DNA from: Anisakis pegreffii
Lineage: Eukaryota; Nematoda; Chromadorea; Rhabditida; Anisakidae
NCBI GenBank assembly: GCA_035041965.1
Contig: JAPYMA010002636.1
Location: 112,554 to 176,553, forward strand
DNA length: 64,000 bases
Direction: 5' to 3'
Under the pieces are notes generated by a model. It did no database searches and had not been told where the DNA came from. It saw nothing but the letters and a program-made list of their open reading frames with translations. The position numbers and the translations under genes are program-made. Position 1 is the stretch's first letter. Each line of letters begins with the position of its first letter. Positions 24,458-36,276 of this stretch are shown here, in pieces.

Positions 24458-26557
24458 TTAATTGTGGAATATATCGTTGAATTTGACATTGTCTGGTAAA
24501 CGTGCGGACAGCTCACGAACCTCTTGCATTTCAATAAAGTAGTTGAGTTGTCGTTTGAGTTTACGTATATACTGAAGTCTTTTACGTTTCGGTTTACTTT
24601 CCACACGTGCTCTTATCATCGAGAATATTTCGTCGTTATCATTCGTGCTCACCTGCAAGCCATTCAAGGATCAAACTTTCACTCGAAATGAATCTTCAGA
24701 TTCAAGTACATTAACGAGTTTGAAACAAAACTAAACTTACGTTGTTATTTTGCTCCAGTTTGGATGACGGTGAATTTGCTGGCGACGAAGAATCTTCGGT
24801 GGTAACTTGTTCTGAATCTGTAAATGAGATATCGATGGTGCTTCTGACAGAAAGTCATTAAAAATGGATGAAGATTCACTGGAGTGATATCCAGTTGTTG
24901 GAAAGTCATTGAACTGAATTAAAACTGAAAATTTGACTGCTATTCCCAATTATCATCACGAGGGAGGCATCGATTTTATGAAAACTCAGTTTTCACTATT
25001 CCGATGAGCAGCACTGAATTTGTCAGTTAATTTTTGAGGAAATTACAGTTGTTGTGGGCAAGTAGTGATTCGCTCTGTTTGAGAAAAACATTACCCATTG
25101 AATCATCATCATTATCGCTATCTTTTGTCTCACTTCCAGATGAATTTTGAAGATTTGTATCACCTCGAATGGGTCCTAAAAATAAACCAGTTTCTATATT
25201 TGAGCACAAATTTGACCGAAATGCTTTGATCTAATATAGACTTTAATCGTGATCCATTCCTCAGGTTCATTTCTTTTTTAAGTTGCACATTTATATTTCA
25301 ACCTTTGCAGTTCCATGAACTTTTCGACCAACTAACCAATTGTTTATTTCATATTTCTTTTTGATCTCTTTGTTAGTTATTGATATGACAATGATTCGAA
25401 GTTAGATGAAAGCAACTGTTAAATTTGACATATGATCGATTCATAGAAATTCATCTGGATTCATGTTCATTTCTGAGTTGAACTAATTGTAAGGTAATTT
25501 CACTTTTCCTCAAAATTTCACCAGTTAATCGTCGAGCTCTTATGCCGCCTATCAAACGATCACCTGAATTTTGTTTATTCTTTTCGTTTTTTAGCCGTTC
25601 ACTTTTATCACTTGAGTTATTTGCTTTCTGGGCGCAATCGTTGCCGGTTGGCTTTGGGTTTTTCGCAGTATCTGGATTGTTCGTAGTGACACCCTCTTCG
25701 TAGCACAACCCCTCAACTTGCTCGCCAACTGCGAACGATGTTGATGCCCCTTCTGCGTCATTTTGCATCTGCGCATTCTGAAATTCATAGTCCATCATCA
25801 CTGGCGGCTAGCAATTCATAACCTAATCATGTTTCAGCAAACTTTTGAACATGCTATATGCTTTTTCTTCGTGTACGAAACATTTACGGAATTGTTCTCT
25901 TTTCCTCGTAAAGCTTGTGAAATGAACAACTGGCTCCGTAGACGTTTCGTAGAGCCATACGTGTTCAGAAATTCATTCAGCTTAAGAACAGAAAGCATCT
26001 GAACACATTGTGCGAAACAACTGTGAATGCAACAGTATCAGCATGTGAGAATGAGTGAAATAAAATTTGAAAAATGAGACGTTAAAGGTGTAGAACTGAA
26101 CTACATGCAATAGAAGCATGTTAGAGGTGAATGAATCCACAATTTGTGATTTCATTGCAGACTGACACAACAACATCTCGTCGTCGTCGTCGTCAGCAGT
26201 GGAATTGATGAATGATGCCTCGCTAAGAATTGAATGAGATCGGTTGTGCGCAAATGACTCATACCAAGCCTGGTGACCGTTGCTTCTGCTCAAATGTTTG
26301 CCACGATTCGAGCCACCTTTCATGGCTTCATTAAAGCGCACCACTTGCGTTGGATGTTTTCGTCTAATGTGTGACTTCAAGTTGCTCAGGCTTGTTCGGT
26401 GTCCCTTGATGATCACCTTATTGGGCGCACAAAGAACACATCGAAACTCCAAAATGTTCGGATTCTTGGCATTTGCCGACTCCAGCAAAAAGTAATCGGA
26501 CACGAAAGGCCATGGATTCTGCGTGCTCAGATCAGCACCATCAACATCACTTTTCAT
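24458..26557 (-). CDS. BED-type zinc finger protein
   Basis: Predicted 340-aa minus-strand protein, likely a chromatin or DNA-binding factor. Exons: 26557-26167, 25800-25522, 25175-25095, 24817-24741, 24652-24458 (stop). Phases agree and the total is 1023 bp. Residues 14-70 look like a BED finger: the aromatic NPWPFVSDYF, then C40-x2-C43-x19-H63-x4-H68. BED fingers are known from hAT transposases and from host chromatin proteins. The middle is Ser/Asp/Glu-rich with an acidic DDDDD run. The C-terminal 50 residues are basic then helical (KPKRKRLQYIRKLKRQLNYF), possibly a nuclear signal plus dimer helix. No transposase catalytic core or hAT dimerisation domain is present, so this reads as a host gene. 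The donor of exon 1 (GTCAGT at 26166) was chosen by phase; a stronger GTATGAGT at about 26265 would break the frame. Confidence 0.72.
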
Positions 26558-27079
26558 CGTGAACCATTCAAAATAACGCTTGACGATGGATGGCGTTCAG
26601 TCTAGTAGTAGTGGCAATAGTAGGTAGACGAAAAGTTTCTACGTTTCAAAATAAAGTAAACGGAAGATGGACACTACAATCGGTGTGGACGTCCGTTGAG
26701 CGCACATCCCGCTAGCTGCATCATAATTCAAGTCGTAAAATCGGAATCTGGCTCTGGGAAGCAGAGACGCCAAGTTTTATCAAATGCATCAAATTGCCAA
26801 AGGCATTTGAGCGGTGCTGAGCTGGAGGCAATTCATTTCTTGCATTGTTTCAGGCAAACAATCTCACTGGTGTGTTTTAACGGTTCTCTGAATGTATTCA
26901 GAAGTTAACCGACCCGACTGAGTTTAAAGGATTAACGTTGTCGATAAATCTTTAAAAACCCTTGCACTAGCGTTGCATTTGTTGCTGATTGGAAAACTTC
27001 AAAAAATTCCAGTAGAGAATTGTTGAGAGATATAATCATGTGACATAGCATTATGTTCAGCTCATTGCTGGATCTGTTT
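26558..27079. other. Spacer between BED and FLYWCH-like genes
   Basis: About 520 bp separating two minus-strand zinc-domain genes. It contains the presumed 5' UTR of the BED gene and 3' UTR of its upstream neighbour. No exon was supported. Short plus-strand frames here lack splice signals. Confidence 0.4.
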
Positions 27080-29230
27080 TCATTGTATTGGGAAATTAGA
27101 AAATGAACTCCTAAATGCGCGTACAAATTGGCAATAAAATTTGACCTTTGGATCTTTTGCCATGTCAAATCCTTCATCGATTGGAAAATCTCCATTGTAT
27201 AGTTGATGATTCTGAAATAAGAATTTTCGATTGAATCAGGAAAATGAACAACTCAAACTCTTACGATCAGTTATTTTCGGAAGGTGTTGAAAATGTAAAT
27301 ATTTTTTGTGTTCATAAGAAAGTGCATATTAATGGCACAACGAACTATTGAAAAGTTTCGAAATCCTCCTTTGAAATCATTTTTAAAAAATGGACATTTT
27401 TATGAATCAGAAATGAATCTCCGCTCATATACAAACAATTCGACTGGGAATTTTATGCATTTGGTCATTGGAAAGCAGAAAATTTTTTTTGAAACGAATG
27501 TTATGTATGTATGATAAGAATGCACCTCAGTCATCATTGTCTCATGGATGGGATCGCCTTGCATACTGAAAAGCTGCAAAAGTTGTTGTTGACAAAGAAG
27601 TGGAATCTTTTTCGATGAATAGTCTTCATCAGCAGTTCTCTGAAAAGTGAATTTCAATTCAATTTCTTTATTGATCGGAATGAGATTGATAGGCTAATGC
27701 TACCTTTACGATACCGACAATTACGACGGAATGAATGATTTTTCACTGATTCTTCACTCACACTTCAATTTTACAATACAATACTGTAATACCAATAATA
27801 ATTACAATCAGTGTTATTTGAATTGTTAATTGAAACGTACAAAAATTAATTCTAAAGGACTTAAACGACGATGATGTGGGGTTGTAACAAGGCAAAGGCA
27901 ATCGCTGATTACCAACCTGACGTTTAGATGATTGTGATGTGCCGCAACCTTTCGATAAGGCTGAATTAATTTGAGGTTTGCAGTCGATACTCTTAAATCA
28001 CATTTATCATGAAATGCTGCTCATCACACATTGCTGACATTTACAATCTCTGACCAATATTAGGACTGGATGGAAGAATTTGTTTGTTGTTTAATGAGTG
28101 TATCCAACAATCTATCAGACGATGGCCGAATCGAACGAATTTTCAAGCGGAATAGCAAAGAGTCGTGATTGAAGATGAAAAACTTTCAGTGATTGTAATA
28201 AAGTTATCGAAAAAAGTAATTGGTGCAATCTTTTGAATGTTTATTGAATTGTGCTAACTTATTGAAAATTTCAACAATACAGTTACAAATGTTGTTAGTT
28301 ATGGGCAATAGAACGATTGGATGATTCATACCACAAATTCAGATGAGGACGATGGCAATGCCCAATCACCCAAATTAGTGACGCTGTTGGTGAATGGCGG
28401 ATGTGCATGACCTTCTTCGGTTACATACAACTGAAAGCAGTTGAGATGAGGTGGTGATCACAACATATTTTCAGCAGTGCAAATTATGGAACTGTTCAAC
28501 GCTCTTTAATGAAGCAACAATCTATTTTCAGTATCCCATTTCATATTCTCCAACTAATTTCATCAATTCAAATTCTTAAATGAAGGTTCAAAATGAGAAA
28601 AGATATTGAACTGATAGTGATTGCTTGGAACAAATGACAATTGCACAGTTACCTGTACGAAATCAATCAAGATTTTTGCTTTCATAGACGCATAGCATGG
28701 TTCATGCTTACAGTGATAGTAGACAATGTTGTTGACTTTCTGGAATTTTTTTTCAGCTGAATGATGATTACAAATCATAATGCATAGAATAGACTTCAGT
28801 TAGAATTGTCAGATTTTGATTGGTGTTTCCCAGTTACAATTAGAAATTGTACACCTATCTATAGCCAAACCGATGCATTAAATTAATCACAAATGGTTCA
28901 TTTGAGAAGATACATGCATTCGAGAAAATTTTCAAGAGGAAAACGAATCTATTTAGAATGATCATCACTTTCAGATATTGATTTTATGAGTAATTGCATT
29001 TATCAGTACTCTAGATCACTTATTATCAGTTAGAGCCATCCTTATCAGTAGCACAACAGACTAGTCTCGAGATGAAGAGCGAATGCGAAGTATGAAGCGA
29101 ACCAACTGACGTTATGATGTCTATACCATTGATCGCCGAGTTGCTCTTCCCATTCCTTGAAACGATCCAGACCGATCGCTATTTTTTTCACGTAGAAACG
29201 TCGTTTATCACGCGATTGTTGTGGTGTCAT
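27080..29230 (-). CDS. Protein with FLYWCH/GCM-like CC-HxH zinc motif
   Basis: Predicted 183-aa minus-strand protein. Exons: 29230-29111, 28739-28653, 28430-28332, 27639-27526, 27211-27080 (stop); all junctions are phase 0. The ATG at 29230 lies three bases behind a TTATTTCAG acceptor, typical of a trans-spliced start; in-frame sequence continues upstream to another ATG near 29271. Residues 36-80 carry YYHC-x4-C, a basic helix, then LYVTEEGHAHP. This makes C50-x4-C55-x21-H77-x-H79, the spacing and context of FLYWCH and WRKY-GCM zinc modules, which also occur in Mutator-type transposases. No transposase core is visible. The remainder is Ser-rich and unrecognised. The exon ending 28332 could instead read straight on to a TGA two codons later, giving a shorter form. 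The family assignment rests on the motif only. Confidence 0.6.
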
Positions 29231-32200
29231 TTGCTGAAATAATTCAAATACCATACTCAATGTATTCATTCCGTCCTGCTGTCCCCCCCCTCTTCCGAAA
29301 AAATTTAAGTTCCAAACCCGCAGTTGCATCTAACCCCAAAACCTTGCCCCATCTAACATATCTCATAATTAGCCCACAACTGATTTAATACAGATACAAA
29401 GAAGTTGTGGATCAATATGGTGTGGAGAATGAAAAAGTCGGTGACGAAATTTTTTAATCGCAGACCCTGAAAATGTGGGCGGTTAGCTGGAAAAAATCAG
29501 GGACGGGGTCCTCAAAATTTCGCAATGCACTATTGCGGAGAATTAAAAAACCAATAACAACTAGTCTGATAAATTTAATTAGAATCATTTGCTTTTTTTT
29601 TTTCAAAATCGTCTATAGAAAGCGATCGCCAAAATGACGAATCTTAGCATGAATAACGCCTGAATTTCACCCAACAATGAGTATTGAACAATGATGTTGA
29701 GTGGATTTCGATAGAGATTAAGGTATCGGAAAGTGAAAGAGCTGAAAAAGATATACGAAATTAGTGGTGAATAATGGTGAACGAGACTATTTGAAGAGAG
29801 TTGAAATGAAGTGATAAGCAATGAAACGTTTCATTACCATCAGTAGATGATGTCGATCGACCGTATTAATGAGCAGCGACAACTACCACTGTCGCTGTTA
29901 TCATTCAACATCAACATCAAGCACATAGATGTTTATCGCTATCTCTACACGACGACATTAATTGCTGATAAGGCACATTCACTCTTGATAATGATAATAA
30001 TATTATCAATGAAATGATGATAATAATGCTCTTATTACTGCCAGAACATATATTAGCGTTATGTATTAGTTTCATTTAATCGTCAACAATAAAAACGACA
30101 CTCACTGAAGTGAAGGGATCTGAACGGAAACTATCGAGAATGCTCTCCGCATTTTTGCTTTAAATAAATCATCTCTCGAATGAAGAATGCTCCGATTCTC
30201 TTATTTATCTAATCTCCAAGAAGATAATGCACAGCAATCAAGACCAAATCACCTGTTCAGATAATAGTGAGCACATGCAGACCTGTCAACAATATTACTG
30301 TTATTATTATTATTATTATTTATTATTATCCTTAATTATTATAAGTTATTATCAATTGTTATTTATTATAATTGTTGTTATGGCTATTATTATTATTGTT
30401 GCTATATTATTGCCATCACTGCATGTGAATAGGTCTGTTTTAAGGAGTATTCAACTAGACTGCTATGACTGCTCATATTTTTATCACAAGAGATTATGTA
30501 CTTATGTTTTTATGCAAGAATTGAATGGTGTGTCAATATCATCACCGTTGCATCACAGCCTGATATTCACGTCAAAAGAGGAACGCTTATCGAGGCACGA
30601 ACAAAGATTGTTGAGTTGCTGAGAATTAATTCTTTTCGAATATTCACTTTTGAGTGATTGCATAGTCAACAAATACCGACGGCATAGTCAGATGTTTTAA
30701 CGTTCGCCTGTAATAGAATTTACTTCACCTGAATGCTTATCTCAAAATACCTATTCTTGAAACACATTCAAACGAGTACATCAAATCATATTAATGACCT
30801 CTCAGTCGAATGATTTTATCTGGTCGATCACATGCTTTCCACGAAGATTACCCTTCAAACTATACGACAGCGCTGAATTGCCACCACCTGAAAGTTGAGC
30901 TGCCGGCTTTGTTATGCATGAAAAGTGTTGGTGTTATTGACGGAAATTGTTTATAACTGGCTCAAGGGAGAAATTTCTAAACTTGTATCACACTGCTATG
31001 GCATTCAGTTATGCCGCCTGCGCATTTTGTTGATTAAACACTGTAAGAAATAAAGCAATAATTGACACCGAAAACGACTTCAGAGTTCGTGACCCCAGCA
31101 GGCCAATTGGCCCGTTATACAACGCTTTTGATATGCTGGTGTAATCCCATGCGAGAAATAAATTCGAACGCAAATATTTTAACAACGAAAGGGAGTGATT
31201 GCAGATCTGTAAAAATTATCTGATTGTGAGAGTAAATAGGGCTTGATTTTAACTCAAAACGCCAACTGTGGTTCGTATTTATATTCAGGATTATGTATGG
31301 TTTAGATCGTGGTACTTTTTGGCTGGTGAATGATTTGCTTAGTCTATGATAAATATAATCATTTGGAATATGCAAATGCAGTAGCATAACACATAATGTG
31401 TCACTGAAGTGTTTATGCATAATATCAGTGCTTATGCATGATTTTTCAAAGTCATATATCTTGTATGAAAATTATATGATGATTCTGTTTTCGGTGAGGC
31501 TATATAAGGCAATGTTTTCGGCGATAAATAGTTGTGGGACTGATCGTACTGGTGTGCGGTTGGTTTTAGGTTAGTATTGGGATATTCAAGAGGTGTGGGA
31601 TGTTGGTGATAGCGTGTTGTGGGTCATAGTTATCTGGTGGTTCAAGATGTTGATTCTCGAAGGTGCTCAGTCACGATGCTTCGAAGAGTCATTGCTTGGA
31701 AGTTCTCTTCAGGAAAGGTCGTTAAATTTTAACAAGCGCTTGGCAGTTGCTGGGACAGTCTGTAAACCTCTCAAGAGTGCAGCATTGCATACGGTTGCGT
31801 CTCAGCTAATATTTGTGGAATCCCCAACTCCTAGGATCGGAACTAAATCCGAGGGTCATTTTTCAATCCCGATTATGAATGGAAGATAGAGCTGCGAAAT
31901 AGGACCCAGGAGCGATGACATTACGAAACTTTTTGTCACTGATTCCTGAAAGATGAACCTGAGATGGAATTATTTGCAATTATTTCTCCATTTGTTCGTC
32001 GTTGGGTGATGAACAATAGATATATATCACTGAACATGAATGAACTGGAGAGTAATGAGTAATTCAATACGACTGTAGCATCAAAATATATAATGCCCTA
32101 TTTTTATCAAGTTCCGCAATCCACGGAATTCCCTAATAAAAATCCTGGGATATGAATTGAACAGTGGGGATTCTGGGATCTTGTGTGCTAACACTGATTC

Positions 32201-32319
32201 CAATCTCATTCGCTCGAAGAAGAATCAAGTTCAGACCCAATCATAAACATGCGTTTAAGTTTATAGAAGGCAAGAACCCGTTCTGTTATGTGGTCATTGA
32301 CATGATCTATTGTTCAGAG
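29231..32319. other. Long gene-poor interval with low-complexity repeats
   Basis: About 3 kb between divergent genes, presumably both promoters. It contains poly-C near 29282-29290, a long TTA/ATT-rich tract at 30297-30420, and an unusually G-rich stretch near 31540-31680. Open frames at 30227-30622 and 31593-31889 reflect composition and have no splice support. Nothing else was recognised. Confidence 0.45.
30297..30420. repeat. ATT/TTA low-complexity tract
   Basis: A run of TTA and ATT triplets with small interruptions. It forces a Tyr/Leu/Ile-rich reading in one frame, so the overlapping open frame should not be taken as a gene. Confidence 0.8.
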
Positions 32320-34411
32320 ATGCGCTTGAGAATCGCTGTTGAGCTGATGGTCTTAGCCGTTCTTGGCCATGGAGGTGTTGGGTATGATGACATGGACGAA
32401 AAACCTCAGGCAGTATTCAAAACGCTCCATATATATTACTCAAAGATGAATGCCTCGGTAAGTGATAATTAATCGAACTTATAACACTGAAATGAATCCA
32501 TTCACTATATAGCACAGAAATCACTCTGGACCAGTAGCTGCATTATCCCTTTTGATTATCTGGCAGGTCGCCGTTACACCAGTCCCCCCCCTCCCCTCCC
32601 CGAATGCAAGAACACCATGATGTTATTCGACACGGCTAGGCCTTCTATTAGACAGTTGTCTTCCTCATTATTGCGATCAATTGTGGTTGCATGAAAAGCT
32701 ATTGTCTATGACACGCTCAGTTGAAACGGACTGATTTAGATGAATCCTCATTCTTTTCAGACGTGTTGTATTCACTCTCATAGCTATCACATGCAAATAC
32801 CGTTCTATTGATAACTTTTTCTCATTCACTTCGTCTCATACCACTTCACAGTTCGAAACAATTTCTTATTCTATAGCATATACTGTTTACTGAATACGTT
32901 GACGAGTGTTGACAACCGAAGTCAACAATACAACAATCGAATACTATTGCTCAACAACGTTCGACAATCAACTGATCAATTATAGAATGTATTTGATAGA
33001 ATGAGAATTTGACTTTAATTGTTCGGTGAAATGAATGAGAATTTAGCAGAAGAGAGCAATTTTGGTGATAAAAGCTATGAGAGCGATTAGAACAGCAAGG
33101 AAAAGAATGAAAACCCTGTTAGTTCGGTTTTTGTGATGATGTATTCCAAAAAACGATCATGACAGTATCAGTTGAAACGATCTAATTTCAGTACTTGACT
33201 CATGCATTATCCGAATGTGCCAATCTACCCATCCAAGTCAAAAACGACCTCGCTATTATGAAGCTCGATGAGAGTAAGTACAAACACAAGGTTCAATTGT
33301 GCAGAAATGGCCTCCAGTATTGGGAGAAGATGCTTAGCCGTCACCGACTTAACAATAAACAGAACCTCAAGTGGAAGCTCACCAAAGACGAATGGACGGT
33401 TGGATGCGAACATCCTAGCAAAGAAAATGAACACGTAAGTATTGTTTGCATAGCACTAAGCACACTACTTACTTCCGCATTGAATAGGAAAGTAATCAAG
33501 CAAAAATCTCTGAATATGAAGTTTGCAAACTCACCAACAACAACACCGTTTGTTTACTGTGGCAGTTACTTTCTCGAATCGCACTACTGTTTTCAAGCAT
33601 GCGGACGACTGAATAATGCTGATCCATTAGAACTTAGATACTTCAGTTATGTCCGAACAATGGCCGCTTATTGAGCCCGAAGTTTAGGCTCAGGTTTACG
33701 ATGAAGTTAGGCGTCGTTTTTCGTTCAACTCTCTGTATAGTCTTCATTGAGTTTATGCTACACATCATTACTCTATAGTGTGCCTAGAAACAGTACAGAT
33801 CTAAAATAGCGTTTGCTGCTGTTGCTGGACAAAAATACCGCCAGTAGTAGATGAAAGGAGACGAGAATTATTCATCGGAATTTAATAGTTCATAAACAAC
33901 AACAAATAGTGCTGTTCACTCACTTGCGATTGAATCTGATTTTGCACGATCCAGTCAGATAAAGGTGTCAAATTGTATGTACTTTTTTTGGCTCATATTT
34001 CAGTGTGATTGGCCTCGCACGTGTCGGACGAATTTGAATTATCGTTTCGGTTACATAATGGACCGCGGCGCGTATAGCCATAGAGTTGAAATATTCTGCT
34101 ACAAATGGGAATATAAGTTCGAACCAAACACTTTCGCAACTCAACCCCCTCCTCTTGCTCCTACAACGGCTGCAGTTCCGGTGGTTCCGATCGATCGTAT
34201 ACATCCAAATTATATCGACATCTTTGATGGACCTTCAAAGAAGCTGACCAGAGTAATTATGCCGCCGCCAAGAGCTAAACGAAATGCCTTATCGTTGCGT
34301 CGTGGATTGCGTTCGTCTAAACGAGTGCGCAATTTTGAAGCGGATGGCTGCACTCAAACACCTAATGATAAAGTGTTAAAGTTGTTCGCCTACTCGCACC
34401 TACGACATTAG
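32320..34411 (+). CDS. Predicted secreted cysteine-containing protein
   Basis: Three exons, all phase 0: 32320-32457, 33192-33434, 34004-34411 (stop), for 262 aa. The start MRLRIAVELMVLAVLGHGGV has a basic n-region and hydrophobic core typical of a signal peptide, with cleavage likely near residue 20-22. The mature part has seven Cys, among them CAN, QLCRN, VGCEH, CDW, TCRT and FCYK, and many aromatics, suggesting a disulphide-bonded fold. It is followed by a Pro-rich linker and a strongly basic tail (AKRNALSLRRGLRSSKRVR) with possible dibasic processing sites. No transmembrane segment is seen after the signal. Intron 1 contains repeat copy D. Intron 2 is 569 bp. I do not recognise the family; a nematode-restricted secreted protein is an inference. 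Confidence 0.68.
32532..33121 (-). mobile_element. Non-autonomous hAT-like palindromic element, copy D (truncated)
   Basis: Same orientation as copy A, inside intron 1 of the secreted-protein gene. The left end CAGTAGCTGCATTATCC aligns with the left end of A apart from a small deletion, followed by a poly-C run (32583-32600). Similarity stops abruptly after AAAACCCTGTTA at 33121, about 70 bp before exon 2. The terminal part with the CAGTGGTTCTCA-like end is missing. Confidence 0.68.
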
Positions 34412-34723
34412 ACTGTTTCTGTGCGTGTCATTTGCGCTTTCTTCAGTACCTTAAATCAGTTTCATATCATCCTTTAATGATATTATTTCATTGAACATTG
34501 TTCTTTCATTTGCTTCACAAAATGTCGTTCCCCTATTCAACTACCCGATCCTTACCCGAACATCTTCGCAAATCATTCCCCGAATTCTTGCCCACTTTCA
34601 GATGATTCACCCATTTGTTTCTGCTTATATCTCTTTGTTCGTTAGTTGTAATTTAGACAATCACCACCACGGCTGCCTGGTCTTTTATGAGAGGAATTTC
34701 TGCTCAATTATAGCATAGAATTC
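34412..34723. other. Intergenic, nothing recognised
   Basis: Presumed 3' UTR of the secreted-protein gene. It contains several T/C-rich stretches but no exon or motif that I can support. Confidence 0.4.
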
Positions 34724-35041
34724 AGCCGAAATGCACCTCATAGTTAAAAACATATAAGTTAACATTTAATGCAGTTGTCCAATAAGGATCATCGTCCTTG
34801 CTGATAGTTTCCAAAAATGTACTATTCTCTGTTAGAAACACACCATGTCTGTCTCCATTGAAGCTGTCTGTTTAATGTGAATATGAGGCCCGAGAGAACC
34901 TCTTTGCAGATTAATTCCGAAAAATGCATCCGAGTTTTTGTGACACTTCAGAATTAATTTGTGATCGTAACGATAACAGATCACATTAGAACGCATGTAA
35001 TGTTTTCCAGTTGTAAGTGCTCTCATTCTATTCCAATCCAT
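34724..35041 (-). pseudogene. Candidate small gene or pseudogene with frame break
   Basis: On the minus strand a 69-codon frame starts MDWNRMRALTTGKHYMRS, contains VICYRYDHKLILKCHKNSD, and stops at 34832. From about 34870 a second frame continues without stop for some 44 codons (VFLTENSTFLETISKDDD, then YWTTALNVNLYVFNYEVHFG, stop at about 34726). Both look protein-like, and the switch could be a very short intron of about 32 bp or a one-base frameshift. No start-side splice signal is obvious. The function is not recognised. A decayed gene copy or a mis-modelled short intron are both possible. Confidence 0.35.
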
Positions 35042-35521
35042 ATTTGTAAAATGCCATCTTTCGATGAAGTTTCGTTGTTTTGTGATAACATGATACCACC
35101 CTCATAACGCTTTCTATAATCTCAACTTAACTCCAAATAAAGATTTTATGTAGACTCATATTCGCATACTCCATTCATCATATGACTTATTTCACAGTGT
35201 TCTCAGTTTGTTTTGATACTCTCCACATTATGGCAGTCGTCATAGTGAATTCAAAGGGTTGCTATTATAATGATTCTGAGATGAACAAGTATTGTTGATG
35301 TTTGGGCAAAGGTGTTCATCAGATTTATTCAAACGATAGTGAATAATCGACAGACGAATAAAAAGCAGCTGTATCATTCTACAGATACAATAATCTAGAG
35401 ACAGAGGAAAAATACTGTATAGCACTGAGGTATTAATGAATGGAAAAATTACTTCAGAAAAGTCTACTCGAAGGAAATATATGTTGACAAGAACGAGAAG
35501 AGCACGTTACATCTTCTTCTA

Positions 35522-36276
35522 CTAGCTGTTTCGCATACGGTAGCTCATAGGTGGACGAATTGCGTCGACTGCGAATAGATCCTCATAGAATGCCTGTAAA
35601 TTTCTTGTTGAAGACTGAACTGATAAATTACCATTCAAATATCTCGGTTCGAACGGATACATTGAAACGGATATCTCTTTTTAAAAAGTTGGTTTTGAAA
35701 AGGACGTGATCATCAAGCCTCATGCCTATGATGCGCCTAGAGGAAATTATAAATAAGGAAAAGGAAATTTTAGAAATACTGAAGACTGGAACCAGGCTAG
35801 AAAATTGTAACAGGTGGAAAGTTGTGGAAAGGATATCAGCTGAACTAACAAACTGAAATACCAGCCTACCAAAGAGAGGGAAGTAGCCAATAGGGCAACA
35901 GATATGAATAGATATCTGTTGAATTTGGATTGTAGTTCGCCGTAAACCGTTTTGTAAGGTTTGAATGGTACTGGCATATAGTCCAAAGTTACTGGTGGTC
36001 CTGGATTCACCTCCTGAAAATCTTGAAATTGATTTCGATGACATATGAAATGGAATCAATACGATAATTGAATGACGACGACTCGGTAAATATGATCGTT
36101 GAGAATGAATGACTGCAGTGCTTTTTCAAGACAAAATGATGCATTTCTGAGAAAATAAATGATATGCGAAACAACAAACTGGCCTCATGACTATGTGCAA
36201 CTGCTGTAGATCGCCGTGACATTATTGCCGTAGATCGCTGCACAGCAACACGAGTCAGTCTTGAAAACTGCGACAT
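35522..36276 (-). CDS. Small single-span protein, probably mitochondrial inner membrane
   Basis: Three minus-strand exons, about 96 aa. Exon 1 starts at 36276 (ATG two bases after TTCTTCAG, trans-splice-like) and encodes MSQFSRLTRVAVQRSTAIMS, rich in Arg/Ser with no acidic residues, like a mitochondrial presequence. Exon 2 is 36013-35870, ending in YLFISVALLATSLSL, one membrane helix preceded by KPYKTVYGELQSKFNRY. Exon 3 is 35593-35522 (AFYEDLFAVDAIRPPMSYRM, stop TAG). Size, presequence and topology resemble accessory subunits of cytochrome oxidase or complex I, but I cannot name one. The donor of exon 1 is unclear: phase 0 is needed and GCA|GTTGCA at about 36202 is the best candidate. A minus-strand AATAAA lies at 35324-35329. 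Confidence 0.6.

Noticed and set aside
24737..24949. Minus-strand frame 24949-24737 as an exon of the BED gene
   Set aside because: The acceptor at 24818 with another frame gives a phase-perfect exon with a GTAAGT donor joining cleanly to the last exon; the longer frame ends in a stop and joins nothing.
30227..30622. 131-codon open frame with Tyr/Leu/Ile runs
   Set aside because: Produced by the TTA/ATT low-complexity tract; the residues simply follow the repeat.
31115..31420. 101-codon minus-strand frame
   Set aside because: Composition is that of random AT-rich DNA, with no splice partners or motif.
31593..31889. 98-codon plus-strand frame in a G-rich stretch
   Set aside because: No acceptor, donor or start context that links it to any gene; no recognisable motif. 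It could be non-coding RNA but nothing shows this.
33965..34003. Extension of the last exon of the secreted-protein gene to the left
   Set aside because: The sequence is T-rich and ends in TTTCAG at 34003, so it is the intron end and not coding.
35628..36059. 143-codon minus-strand frame overlapping the mitochondrial-type gene
   Set aside because: It is the +1 frame of exon 36013-35870. The other frame gives a clear membrane helix and fits the next exon, so this one is a shadow.
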